Assembly (NCBI GenBank): GCA_910575035.1
Contig: CAJTDL010000016.1
Coordinates: 1-33,018, forward strand
Length of the DNA: 33,018 nt
Direction of reading: 5' to 3'
Origin: Lachnospiraceae bacterium
GTDB taxonomy: Bacteria > Bacillota > Clostridia > Lachnospirales > Lachnospiraceae
A program made the translations under genes and the position numbers. Positions 1 through 7,093 of the stretch are shown piece after piece; position 1 is the first letter of the stretch; every line of letters starts with the position of its first letter. A model generated the notes under the pieces. It searched no databases. It had not been told where the DNA came from and saw only the letters and a list, made by a program, of their open reading frames with translations.

Positions 1-43
1 TTCCGGAATTCGAAGAACCAGAAGACAACTGAATAACACACCT

Positions 44-72
44 ATGGACAGGAGATATGACTCCCTGTCCAT
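44..72. repeat. Perfect 9-bp inverted repeat (hairpin)
   Basis: ATGGACAGG at 44-52 is exactly complementary to CCTGTCCAT at 64-72, with an 11-nt loop. No T-run follows directly, so it is not a clear intrinsic terminator. It lies between the end of an unidentified reading frame (last residues PEFEEPEDN, stop near position 30) and an integrase stub, so it may be a recombination scar or a weak terminator. Confidence 0.5.
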
Positions 73-131
73 GGGGTCAAAAAATTTGTCCTTGACAAAG
101 GGTACAGTTTAAATTGAATAGGGAATACTGA

Positions 132-434
132 TTCAACCACATGGTCAAGAGATACAATGATATCTTCAAAATACAGATGCCGAACATTACTCCCCATGTT
201 AGCAGACATACTTACTGTAGCAATATGGCGAGGGCAAGAATGAACCCCAAAACCCTACAGTACCTTATGGGGCATTCGGATATTATGGTTACGATGAATA
301 CTTATACCCATCTTGGATTTGATGATGCCAAGGATGAGATGGTACGTTTGGATGAACTGGAGGCTACTAAGAAAGAAGTCGAGAAGGTAACGGGCGAAAA
401 GCCTATCAGCCAGAAGATGTTCAAAGCAATTTAA
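132..434 (+). pseudogene. Tyrosine recombinase/integrase, C-terminal stub
   Basis: This is the last ~100 residues of a Tn916/phage-type tyrosine integrase, the enzyme that inserts and excises integrative elements by a covalent 3'-phosphotyrosyl intermediate. The stub keeps the HxxR motif (PHVSRHTYC), the second catalytic His in LMGHSD, and the nucleophilic Tyr in NTYTHLG. It lacks the arm-binding and core-binding domains and the first catalytic Arg. The frame is open only from the TGA at 129-131, so the ATG at 141 is probably not a genuine start and upstream coding sequence has been deleted. The tail DELEATKKEVEKVTGEKP is typical of ICE integrases of gut Clostridia. An intrinsic terminator follows 20 bp after the stop. 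It is inactive as it stands and marks the old edge of a mobile element. Confidence 0.85.
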
Positions 435-454
435 TATGGTAGGAAAAAATGAGG

Positions 455-492
455 CCCTGGGTGCAGAAATGCCATCCGGGGTTCTTTTTTTT
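455..492 (+). terminator. Intrinsic terminator after the integrase stub
   Basis: The stem is CCCTGGGTG (455-463) with CATCCGGGG (473-481), including G-T pairs, with a 9-nt loop, followed by TTCTTTTTTTT. Confidence 0.75.
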
Positions 493-494
493 CG

Positions 495-522
495 TGGAAA
501 AATACAGATGTTATGGTATAAT
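495..522 (+). promoter_or_regulatory. Possible promoter for the first accessory genes
   Basis: TGGAAA (495-500), a 16-bp spacer and a perfect TATAAT (517-522). The -35 matches consensus at 4 of 6 positions. It would drive the small ORF at 625 and the DUF4209 gene. Confidence 0.4.
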
Positions 523-544
523 AGGATTTAGAGTACATTGTTTT

Positions 545-560
545 TGATAATAGTTTATCA
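545..560. promoter_or_regulatory. Palindrome, possible operator
   Basis: TGATAA-TAGT-TTATCA is a perfect 6+6 palindrome about 20 bp downstream of the putative -10 box at 517. The position suits an operator for a small repressor, but none is identified nearby. Confidence 0.3.
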
Positions 561-624
561 GAAATAAGTGGAAAGGCGCTAAACAAAAAATGCTGAGCGT
601 AGAATATTATGGAAAGGACGGAAT

Positions 625-753
625 ATGTCAAATATAAGAACCTTTATTGCTGATATTAAATCATGTAAAATGTATAAAAACTTGGGTGATTGTATTATTA
701 AAAGTAATAATGAAGATTATCTGCATTTAACATTTCAAGTAAAAGTGTGGTGA
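625..753 (+). CDS. Small hypothetical protein (42 aa)
   Basis: ATG at 625 follows GGAAAGGACGGAAT, a plausible ribosome site, and the frame runs 42 codons to TGA at 751. The product begins MSNIRTFIADIKSCKMYK and ends LHLTFQVKVW. It has no signal peptide or membrane segment and I do not recognise it. It stops 4 bp before the DUF4209 start, so the two are probably cotranscribed and translationally coupled. It could be a genuine small partner or the N-terminal remnant of a larger gene. Confidence 0.45.
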   Translation: MSNIRTFIADIKSCKMYKNLGDCIIKSNNEDYLHLTFQVKVW

Positions 754-757
754 CAAA

Positions 758-2566
758 ATGAATATTTATGAGGCGTTGAATAAAGTCATTGTAAATAAGA
801 GGTACGAATTGTCAGCAAGATTATTTGATGACAAGTATAGAGAGGAATTAATTGAGAAAGATGTAATATTATTCGATTTGCTAAAGAATATCTCTTCAAT
901 TGGGACGGAGATTCATAATAGTAGTATAAAATTTCATCCTATGTTTACTATGGCAGATGGGAGGAGAACTTTTTCGGTTGAGGATATTACGGAAGAAGAT
1001 TTTTCAATGTTAGAGGCTATGGAGCTAAATAGAGTTCCGCTAGTTTTGAGAACACTAATTTCTGATATCTTGTGGAGCCAAAGAAAAGTATATTGCGCAG
1101 CTAAGGTAGCTGCAGAGGCATATTGGGATTTGTTTAAATTATGGTTTGCGGATGATGACAATGCTGGGACCATTGATATGATAAGAAGGGCAGTATGCAT
1201 TTCTATTCAGATAAAGCATGAATCATTATTTTCGGATATATGTACTTGGGCTAATGATTTTATTATTCAAAAAGCCGTTACAATAGATGGATTCTTTTCA
1301 TTAAGGGTGATGGAATTGTTTGCACAACAGAAAGGGTATGATTTGTCTGCGTTTCCAGATGTTTTAGACAAAATGATTTCTTTGGATAAGGATAATGTGT
1401 TAAAAGTCGAACAGGCATATGAACTAAAAGCGTATTGTTATAATAAGTTAAAAAAGAGCGAAGAAGCAAAAAATACAAATATTGCATTGGCAGATTATTA
1501 TGTAAGATTTGCGGAACAAACGGTTCAAAGAGACATGCTTGGAGCCATGAGGGCAGGAAATTTCTTTCGAAAGGCAATAGTATTATATCGCAACAGTGGA
1601 GAGCCACAAAAGGCTGAAAATACACATAGAAGATTAGTTGAGGTACAAAAGGACATACCCAAAATGATGGTTCCTATCACCATGGAGTTGGATATTAAGG
1701 GGGTAGTAGATAATATTCGTGTAAATATGGAGGGATTAACATTTGAGGAAAGTATAATGAGACTTATACAGATGTTTGTCTTTGAAAAACAAGACACTAT
1801 AAAAGAAAGAGTTATAGAAGCATACAGGAATCATCCCTTATCACATCTGTTTGGAGAAAATATAGTTAATGAACAGGGGCAAACGATACTCGCACTGCAA
1901 CCGTTAGATATCCTTAACCCAGAGGGGGATATAGAACTATTGGAATTGCATATGCATCAGAATGCATTGGAGAGACAAAGAATTGTGGGTGACATTTGGA
2001 TAAAAAATGTTTTATTATATATAAGAAATAAATATGACTTTGATAATTCAATGCTTGAATTTTTGGTAAAAAATAATCCGATTATTCCGGTGGGGAGAGA
2101 ACGCATATTCCAAAGTGCAATCAGTATGTTTATTAGAGGCGAGTATTATGAGGCAATCCATATCCTTGCTCCTCAAGTTGAAAACTTATTTAGAAATATT
2201 GCAAGAGAAGTCGGTGGACTTACAGTTACATTAGAAAATGATGGTTCGTCTATGGAGAAGGTATTGAGTTCAATTTTTGATTTGCCGGAACTGTTAGATT
2301 GCTATGATAATGATATTATTTTTACGTTTAAAGGTTTACTTAATGAGAAAGCAGGTGCTAATATAAGAAATGAGGTGGCACATGGAATCATTAGTGAAGC
2401 AGCATGCGGTTCCGGTGTATGCCTGTACTTTGCGGCTGCTGTAATCAAGATTCTATCTTTTACATCTGTTTCCTGTTACAAAATATTGAGAAATAGTGAG
2501 AGGCTTAAACAATTTGAGAAACCGGATGAAAATGCACTGAAGATATTTGAGAAAAGAGAAAAATAA
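758..2566 (+). CDS. DUF4209-type protein with HEPN-like Rx4H motif (602 aa)
   Basis: A 602-residue soluble protein. Its C-terminal ~130 residues (from ERIFQSAISMFIRGEYYEAIHIL) match my recollection of DUF4209, whose hallmark is RNxxxHG. Here it is RNEVAHG with R537 and H542. That spacing, Arg-4 residues-polar His, is the same as the Rx4-6H active site of HEPN ribonucleases, so an RNase or nucleotide-modifying activity is possible but inferred. The N-terminal ~400 residues are helical, with TPR-like stretches around KKSEEAKNTNIALADYY. No signal peptide or membrane segments are seen. The ATG at 758 has a weak GTGGTG site and lies 4 bp after the small ORF. Very AT-rich codon use fits an acquired gene. 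The neighbours (methyltransferase, HEPN, nuclease) suggest a defence setting. Confidence 0.7.
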   Translation: MNIYEALNKVIVNKRYELSARLFDDKYREELIEKDVILFDLLKNISSIGTEIHNSSIKFHPMFTMADGRRTFSVEDITEEDFSMLEAMELNRVPLVLRTLISDILWSQRKVYCAAKVAAEAYWDLFKLWFADDDNAGTIDMIRRAVCISIQIKHESLFSDICTWANDFIIQKAVTIDGFFSLRVMELFAQQKGYDLSAFPDVLDKMISLDKDNVLKVEQAYELKAYCYNKLKKSEEAKNTNIALADYYVRFAEQTVQRDMLGAMRAGNFFRKAIVLYRNSGEPQKAENTHRRLVEVQKDIPKMMVPITMELDIKGVVDNIRVNMEGLTFEESIMRLIQMFVFEKQDTIKERVIEAYRNHPLSHLFGENIVNEQGQTILALQPLDILNPEGDIELLELHMHQNALERQRIVGDIWIKNVLLYIRNKYDFDNSMLEFLVKNNPIIPVGRERIFQSAISMFIRGEYYEAIHILAPQVENLFRNIAREVGGLTVTLENDGSSMEKVLSSIFDLPELLDCYDNDIIFTFKGLLNEKAGANIRNEVAHGIISEAACGSGVCLYFAAAVIKILSFTSVSCYKILRNSERLKQFEKPDENALKIFEKREK

Positions 2567-2602
2567 AAAACTTCAACAATATAAAATGTTAAAGAGATGT
2601 TT

Positions 2603-2731
2603 ATGAGTGCCAAAGAAGCAGAAATATGGGGAATGAATTTTGATGCTTTGCGAGTTTTATATGAGAACGTATTAAAGTATTATATGGAACTTGATGAAGA
2701 AATTGATAGATATATTAAAACCATGATTTGA
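2603..2731 (+). CDS. Small hypothetical protein (42 aa)
   Basis: ATG at 2603 follows AAAGAGATGTTT; 42 codons end at TGA 2729-2731. The product starts MSAKEAEIWGMNFDAL and ends EEIDRYIKTMI: acidic and helical with no membrane segment. It sits alone between the DUF4209 gene and the methyltransferase. I do not recognise it. Its codon use resembles its neighbours, which supports real coding, but it may be the N-terminal remnant of a deleted gene. Confidence 0.4.
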   Translation: MSAKEAEIWGMNFDALRVLYENVLKYYMELDEEIDRYIKTMI

Positions 2732-2788
2732 TTGCTGAAAAACAGGTCAAGGGTGGTAAAATGTTTTATATTATTCAGGGAGGTAGAT

Positions 2789-3511
2789 ATGAATAAACTG
2801 ATGACACCCGAAGAATATATTGATGCTTGGAATCTGAATGCTAAACAGCACTTTGATGATGGAGACTATGAATGGATTTGTGATAGGATTCGCCAGATTC
2901 CATCAAAAATAAATAAGATTTTTGAAATAGGTTGCGGCTCAGGGTATTCTACATTGACGATGGTTCTGAGGGATTTTGATGTGGTTTCTATAGATGCTAA
3001 CGGATCAGCTATTGAAGCAACGCAAAAGTTGATAGCGGAGCATGATTATATTCCTGTTGAGGATTTTGCAAAGTTTATTCAAGCTGATATAGTTCATGAT
3101 TATGAGAAAGCTAAAGATGAATTAGCAAGTAATCCATGTGATGTGATACTTCTTTGTAATCCTGGTGGAAGTCCAAAGACGAATCTAACTATGCAAGAAG
3201 AGAAGTGGCTAAGATGGGGGAATTTTACAGACGATGAATTTACTATAGATAATCTCCATCAGTTACATACATATGCGATGATATTTGCTTCTTGTGGTCT
3301 GGCATTGGAAAGTGGGATACCGCTTCTGATTGTACAGAGAGATAAGCACGATGATATCTTGAATACATTGCAGCAGATTGCAAATGATACAGGAGTACGT
3401 TTAATCAATAATTGCCTAAGGCAAATAAAACCGGCACCGGTGGGTGGAATAACACTATCAGGTGATAATACTGACTTGTATTGGGGATTGGGATTATATT
3501 TTTCGGAGTAG
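2789..3511 (+). CDS. Class I SAM-dependent methyltransferase (240 aa)
   Basis: The Rossmann-fold motif I is EIGCGSG (residues 46-52) after a hydrophobic strand, with the acidic residue that binds the ribose of SAM in VVSIDAN (D69). Motif IV is LLCNPGG (N124), which resembles but does not match the NPPY of N6-adenine/N-methyltransferases, so the substrate cannot be assigned. I chose the ATG at 2789 because GGAGGT lies 6 bp upstream; the frame is open from a TTG at 2732, but those extra 19 residues look unlike a methyltransferase start. There is no partner restriction enzyme next to it. It might modify a small molecule, RNA or DNA, and it is a single-gene cargo between small ORFs and a broken XRE regulator. 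Confidence 0.75.
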   Translation: MNKLMTPEEYIDAWNLNAKQHFDDGDYEWICDRIRQIPSKINKIFEIGCGSGYSTLTMVLRDFDVVSIDANGSAIEATQKLIAEHDYIPVEDFAKFIQADIVHDYEKAKDELASNPCDVILLCNPGGSPKTNLTMQEEKWLRWGNFTDDEFTIDNLHQLHTYAMIFASCGLALESGIPLLIVQRDKHDDILNTLQQIANDTGVRLINNCLRQIKPAPVGGITLSGDNTDLYWGLGLYFSE

Positions 3512-3563
3512 AATAATGATATATGGCAAACCGAAGCATCTTTAACTTAACCGGACTGATTGA

Positions 3564-3731
3564 TATGAAGCGGTTAGGTATTCTGTTTCTAAGCTTCGCA
3601 ATGAGAAGTGGATGACACAAAGGCAATTGGCGGAAATGCTCTTTGTATCCAACAAGGCGGTCAGTAAATTTATTTTGCAAATTGATGAACATTTTTTAAA
3701 AATAGTATTTTGCACTGGAATCATACATTAG
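3564..3731 (+). pseudogene. XRE-family HTH regulator remnant
   Basis: The frame reads VSKLRNEKWMTQRQLAEML followed by VSNKAVSKF, an unmistakable Cro/CI (XRE) helix-turn-helix of the kind usually written ISxLRKEKxMTQxxLAexLxVSxKAVSKWE. It is preceded in frame by a TGA at 3561, has no start codon, and runs only ~15 residues beyond the HTH before TAG at 3729. Both ends of the gene are lost. It is probably the former regulator of this cargo segment. Confidence 0.7.
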
Positions 3732-4029
3732 ATAAGAAGTTGGGTAATATAAAATAGAAACCATTTACAGTTACAAAGGAGTATCGTTAAATTGGGAATC
3801 CCCCCCCTTTTGTGAATTTGAACCCCCTTTAACGATAATACCGTTAAAAATTGGTAGTCTGCATCCTTAAAATTGACTACCATTTGACTACTACGCATTA
3901 TTACATTTTGCCTTAATTTGCCCTATTTTGCGTAATGTACCCAATTACACATATTTTATGTGGATTTTACGAATAGTGCAAAAGTCCCCAAAACACGGCA
4001 AATCATGGCATTTTAGGAGGAAAAATATT

Positions 4030-4083
4030 ATGATTAAAATACTTTTCATCTGCCACGGCAGGAGTAAGGTGAATACCGCATAA
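4030..4083 (+). pseudogene. Leader-like fragment resembling the start of a low-MW protein tyrosine phosphatase
   Basis: After a strong TAGGAGG site, ATG at 4030 opens 17 codons reading MIKILFICHGRSKVNTA. The first ten residues match the N-terminus of low-molecular-weight phosphotyrosine phosphatases, but the P-loop CxxxxxRS is absent and a TAA follows at once. In gut Clostridia such short leaders are, from memory, often found next to site-specific serine recombinases; none is present here. I treat it as a scar, not a functional enzyme. Confidence 0.45.
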
Positions 4084-4124
4084 TTCGGCACGTTGGAGCA
4101 AACTTGGGCATATCGTGGCAGATG
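4047..4124. repeat. 11-bp perfect inverted repeat spanning the leader fragment
   Basis: CATCTGCCACG at 4047-4057 and CGTGGCAGATG at 4114-4124 are exact reverse complements 56 bp apart. The left arm lies inside the phosphatase-like leader. The pair may be a long-range hairpin or inverted recombination half-sites. Confidence 0.5.
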
Positions 4125-4264
4125 TTAAATCATGGTCATATCGTTATAAGGTAAAAAACAGGGTTAAGGGTACGGTAGTCTCTGCAACGATATGGTAAGG
4201 AATGAGAAGTGTAACGGAAAAAGATGAAAGTTAAAGCAGTTTATAATGAGATTGAAGGTTAAGC

Positions 4265-4867
4265 ATGGAACAAAAATATACAGTAATTGATTGGGACGAT
4301 AAAGACGATATACAAAAGCTTTTAACTATTTTAGAATGTGATGCGGCATCAGCTTTGAATGATGCATTGCAATTTAAATATGTATTAGAACTCTTTGATG
4401 AACATTTGGATTTTATTAATAAAGCTCCTTGTTTTTGGATGGGAGTAATTACTTCACTCAGATATTCAATGCTAATGCAGACTGCTCGATTATTTGATGA
4501 AAGTAAAGATGCTATAGGGATTAGGAAAATATTAAATATTGTGGAACAGAGTAAATATAGAGATACAGCTAAGGATGTTCTGTGCGGAGTTCGGAACGAA
4601 TATGATGGTTATCAAAATTTGATTGAAGATATAAGAAATATGCGAGATAAAATCTATGCGCATAATGACAAATCATTATATAAAGACTGGAATTTTGATA
4701 GAGATGCGACACTTGATGATCCTTTGTGGGGGAGACTGATTGAACTATTGAGATGGGCAAAGGATTCAATCCTATCATTAAGAAGTACATATGGCGATAA
4801 TTTTCCACTCTATTTTGAAACAAAAAATGATGTAAAGAATTTATTATCAGATGATCGTGAAAATTAG
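4265..4867 (+). CDS. AbiU2-like HEPN domain protein (200 aa)
   Basis: An all-helical 200-residue protein with the sequence IRNMRDKIYAHND, the signature RDKxxAHxD of the HEPN family related to the lactococcal abortive-infection protein AbiU2. R127 and H133 give the Rx4-6H spacing of HEPN ribonucleases. Established family knowledge: AbiU-type proteins act in phage abortive infection, and HEPN domains often cleave RNA. The aromatic region before the motif (FWMGVITSLRYSMLMQTARLFD) is also typical. ATG at 4265 has GAAGG upstream; a 12-codon ORF (4224-4262) ends 2 bp before it. The nuclease-like gene follows after 47 bp in the same direction, so the two may act together. The codon pattern is AT-rich, as expected of cargo. 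Confidence 0.75.
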   Translation: MEQKYTVIDWDDKDDIQKLLTILECDAASALNDALQFKYVLELFDEHLDFINKAPCFWMGVITSLRYSMLMQTARLFDESKDAIGIRKILNIVEQSKYRDTAKDVLCGVRNEYDGYQNLIEDIRNMRDKIYAHNDKSLYKDWNFDRDATLDDPLWGRLIELLRWAKDSILSLRSTYGDNFPLYFETKNDVKNLLSDDREN

Positions 4868-4914
4868 AGAGGAGTTATTTGGTGTGTGTTTTTTGACTAA
4901 ATTAGGAGGCAATA

Positions 4915-5538
4915 ATGAAAGAACAATCAGAAATCGATACTGCGCAGATTGTTAAAGATTTTTTCTTGGGAGAGTTTTCATTTGATGAGTTGAAATATAA
5001 TCCAGAGAATTTGCCAAAAGGAAGCAGAAAAGAATTGGCAGACGTGGTTGTAGACTATGGAAATAATGTTATTGCATTTCAAATCAAGGGGCGTGAGAAT
5101 TTTGATAATGGTACCAGTGAGGATGAATGGGTAAAAAAATATACAGATAGAGCCAAGAATCAGCTTGTAGATACATACAATCAATTTCAGAATAATGTGG
5201 TTCCACCATTTGTAAATGGTAGAGGAGACAGATATGGGTTAAAAAAGCATGGAATCTATACAGGGATAATTATTCTTTATAATGAAAGAGTGCAGGAATA
5301 TAAAAAAGTTTTAAATTGTAGGCGGTTAAATGGGATTGTACACTGTTTTACATATAAGGATTTTAAGAATTGCTGTGAAAAATTAGTCCTGCCAAAAGAT
5401 ATTATGGAGTACATAGCATATCGTGAGAAATATGTTGAAATGGATAGGATATGCAAGGAAGAAGAATCCGATTTGGTAGATAGATTTCTTATTGAAAAAT
5501 ATGGAACAAATAACTTTGATTCAGGTTCACGGAAGTGA
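4915..5538 (+). CDS. PD-(D/E)xK nuclease-like protein (207 aa)
   Basis: The N-terminal third holds the pattern E40-L-A-D43, a strand, then FQIKG with Q56 and K58. This is the E/D...QxK form of the PD-(D/E)xK nuclease fold seen in Mrr/NERD-type and restriction-like enzymes that need Mg2+. The remainder (to residue 207) has a charged helical region and a possible second strand cluster (HGIYTGIIILYNE). There is no signal peptide. AGGAGG sits 6 bp before ATG 4915. It follows the AbiU2-like HEPN gene in what looks like a two-gene unit, suggesting a nuclease partner or effector in phage defence. The nuclease assignment is by motif only and could not be tested by alignment. Confidence 0.6.
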   Translation: MKEQSEIDTAQIVKDFFLGEFSFDELKYNPENLPKGSRKELADVVVDYGNNVIAFQIKGRENFDNGTSEDEWVKKYTDRAKNQLVDTYNQFQNNVVPPFVNGRGDRYGLKKHGIYTGIIILYNERVQEYKKVLNCRRLNGIVHCFTYKDFKNCCEKLVLPKDIMEYIAYREKYVEMDRICKEEESDLVDRFLIEKYGTNNFDSGSRK

Positions 5539-5596
5539 ATTGTTAGTAAAGTGGGTTTTGCCAAAAACAGAGGAATAAAAGCTGGTATGCAGGTGG

Positions 5597-5632
5597 TTCT
5601 TATAAAATGAATATGGTAAAATTTTATAAGAA
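5597..5632. promoter_or_regulatory. 12-bp perfect inverted repeat upstream of the 5648 gene
   Basis: TTCTTATAAAAT (5597-5608) and ATTTTATAAGAA (5621-5632) are exact complements around a 12-nt loop, ending a few bases before the GAGGT ribosome site of the gene at 5648. It is either an operator or an mRNA hairpin that affects translation. Confidence 0.55.
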
Positions 5633-5647
5633 ACGAGGTAAAGCAAT

Positions 5648-6028
5648 ATGGAAAAGAAAATTTATATCACAGAGGAAGAACGGAAAAAGTGCCAAAAGGT
5701 GGCTGATGCGTTTGCAGATCTGTACGAAATGGCGGATATTGCAGTGTTTGATGTAGGCAGATATGGTTTTGTGATGCTCAAATATTATACGCCGCCGCAT
5801 GGCTTTGAGGAAGATGCAACTTATACGGATAGCAGGTCATTATTTGATGCTCTCTGGCAGGAGTGGCTTCATACAACGCCGTATTTGACTGCAAAGGAAA
5901 TGCAGTTAGATGATATTCTCTATGAAGAAGTATTCAATTGCCTTTCAAAAGAAAAGCAGTCGGCAATTATCGGGAGAAAATCCGATTTTGCACAAAAGGC
6001 GGAGATAAGCCTAAAAAATAAGTTTTAG
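5648..6028 (+). CDS. Conserved hypothetical protein of mobile elements (126 aa)
   Basis: A 126-residue soluble acidic protein with CGAGGTAAAGCAAT before its ATG. It starts MEKKIYITEEERKKCQKVADAFADLY and contains FVMLKYYTPP and the aromatic stretch LFDALWQEWLHTTPYL. There are no cysteine clusters, membrane segments or recognisable catalytic motifs. Proteins of this type occur, from memory, as small accessory genes in Clostridial ICEs, but I know no function. A 36-bp palindrome immediately upstream suggests individual regulation. It is the last gene of the cargo region before the two-component system. Confidence 0.6.
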   Translation: MEKKIYITEEERKKCQKVADAFADLYEMADIAVFDVGRYGFVMLKYYTPPHGFEEDATYTDSRSLFDALWQEWLHTTPYLTAKEMQLDDILYEEVFNCLSKEKQSAIIGRKSDFAQKAEISLKNKF

Positions 6029-6307
6029 AAAAGAAAACACCCTAAATTTAGAGGACAAAGATGATTGGAAAGGCTTTGTATCATGCAGGGCTTTTCTTGT
6101 TTGATAAAAAGACAGAATGAATGAGAGTGGGATTCCGCCGCAAGCGGCGTTCGTGGAAATTTTATAACGGGCTTGTTTATGGAACTGTGGGTAACTCTGT
6201 TTGCAGGACGTGGGAAAGCTGCCCTTTGCTTTTCCATGTGCTGTGAATGGAGTTATCCACAATGGAATAGCCAGTTATGCATATTTCCACAATGCAATTT
6301 TAGGTAC
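6029..6307. other. Intergenic element-backbone sequence
   Basis: No gene is supported. It contains a short hairpin with arms CGCCG/CGGCG near 6135-6150, a TTATCCACA (6253-6261) that matches a DnaA-box consensus, and a GTGGGTAACTCTG motif. The sequence resembles non-coding backbone of Clostridial conjugative elements. A single DnaA-box match is not enough to call an origin. Confidence 0.4.
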
Positions 6308-6336
6308 TTGTCATTGCCCAAATCTCCACATATAAT
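6308..6336 (+). promoter_or_regulatory. Promoter of the response regulator/kinase pair
   Basis: TTGTCA (6308-6313), a spacer of exactly 17 bp, and TATAAT (6331-6336). CCACAT (6326-6331) and ATGTGG (6341-6346) form an inverted repeat across the -10 box, a possible operator. Confidence 0.7.
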
Positions 6337-6397
6337 TGTAATGTGGCTGTAATCTCGCATATGGATGTGTAATTTAATGAACGGAGGAACGTCAATA

Positions 6398-7090
6398 ATG
6401 AACAGGATTTTGATTATAGATGATGATAAGGAACTTTGTGTACTAATCAAGCAGAGTGTTTTACAGGAAAGCATAGAAGCCGACTGCTGTTATTCCGGAA
6501 AATCTGGCCTGATGCAACTGAAGGAAAAAGAATACCAGCTTGTTATATTGGATGTTATGATGCCCAGCTTTGACGGCTTTGAAACTTTGGAGCAGATTAG
6601 AAAAGAAAGCAGCCTTCCAATCCTAATGTTTACATCAAAAAATGATAGCGCTTCAAAAGTGCGTGGTTTACGGGCGGGGGCTGATGACTATCTAACAAAA
6701 CCTTTTGACATGGATGAGCTGATTGCCCGTATTCTATCATTGATTAGACGCTATACTCGCTTTAACCCAAAAGACGGACAGTTACAGACATTTGAATTTG
6801 ACGGGCTGGTTATTGACTTTAATAACCGTTCTATCCATGCGGTAAATGGTGATTATGAACTGCCGCCGAAAGAATTTGATTTACTATTGTTTCTTGCAAA
6901 AAATCAGGGAAAGATACTGACAAAGCAGCAAATTTATGAAACTGTATGGGGAGAAGATTATGTCTATGATGACAGCAATATTATGGCAATTATCAGTCGT
7001 CTGCGGAAAAAGATAGAAGAGAATCCAGGCAATCCACGGTATATACAGACAGTGAAAGGGATTGGCTATCGTTTCAATAGGGAGGTGTGA
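6398..7090 (+). CDS. OmpR/PhoB-family response regulator (230 aa)
   Basis: A cytoplasmic transcription factor with an N-terminal receiver domain and a C-terminal winged helix. The acidic pocket is DDD (8-10), the phospho-acceptor is D52 in VILDVMMP, and the conserved Lys is K101 in LTKPF. The DNA-binding half has the family's PPKEFDLLLFLAKNQGK and ends in IQTVKGIGYRFN. I start at ATG 6398, 10 bp after GGAGG, and not at the upstream ATGs 6365 or 6377. The kinase begins 3 bp after its stop. By gene order it belongs to the CprR/NsrR-like group that controls lantibiotic-immunity ABC transporters, and its likely target is the four-repeat site at 8097-8138. Confidence 0.9.
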   Translation: MNRILIIDDDKELCVLIKQSVLQESIEADCCYSGKSGLMQLKEKEYQLVILDVMMPSFDGFETLEQIRKESSLPILMFTSKNDSASKVRGLRAGADDYLTKPFDMDELIARILSLIRRYTRFNPKDGQLQTFEFDGLVIDFNNRSIHAVNGDYELPPKEFDLLLFLAKNQGKILTKQQIYETVWGEDYVYDDSNIMAIISRLRKKIEENPGNPRYIQTVKGIGYRFNREV

Positions 7091-7093
7091 ATA

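Larger units (their letters stand above)
3732..4264. other. Gene-poor stretch with nested inverted repeats
   Basis: No full gene is seen here. Structures include TATCGTTAAA (3782-3791) paired with TTTAACGATA (3828-3837) around a run of eight C; TGGTAGTC paired with GACTACCA around 3855-3885; and CATCTGCCACG (4047-4057) paired with CGTGGCAGATG (4114-4124). TATCGTT also recurs near 4138 and, inverted, near 4188. The density of imperfect repeats and the phosphatase-like leader at 4030 look like a recombination or element-end scar. Confidence 0.5.

Noticed and set aside
6253-6261. Replication origin from a TTATCCACA DnaA-box match
   Set aside because: Only one good match, no cluster, no dnaA or rep gene, and no AT-rich unwinding element next to it.
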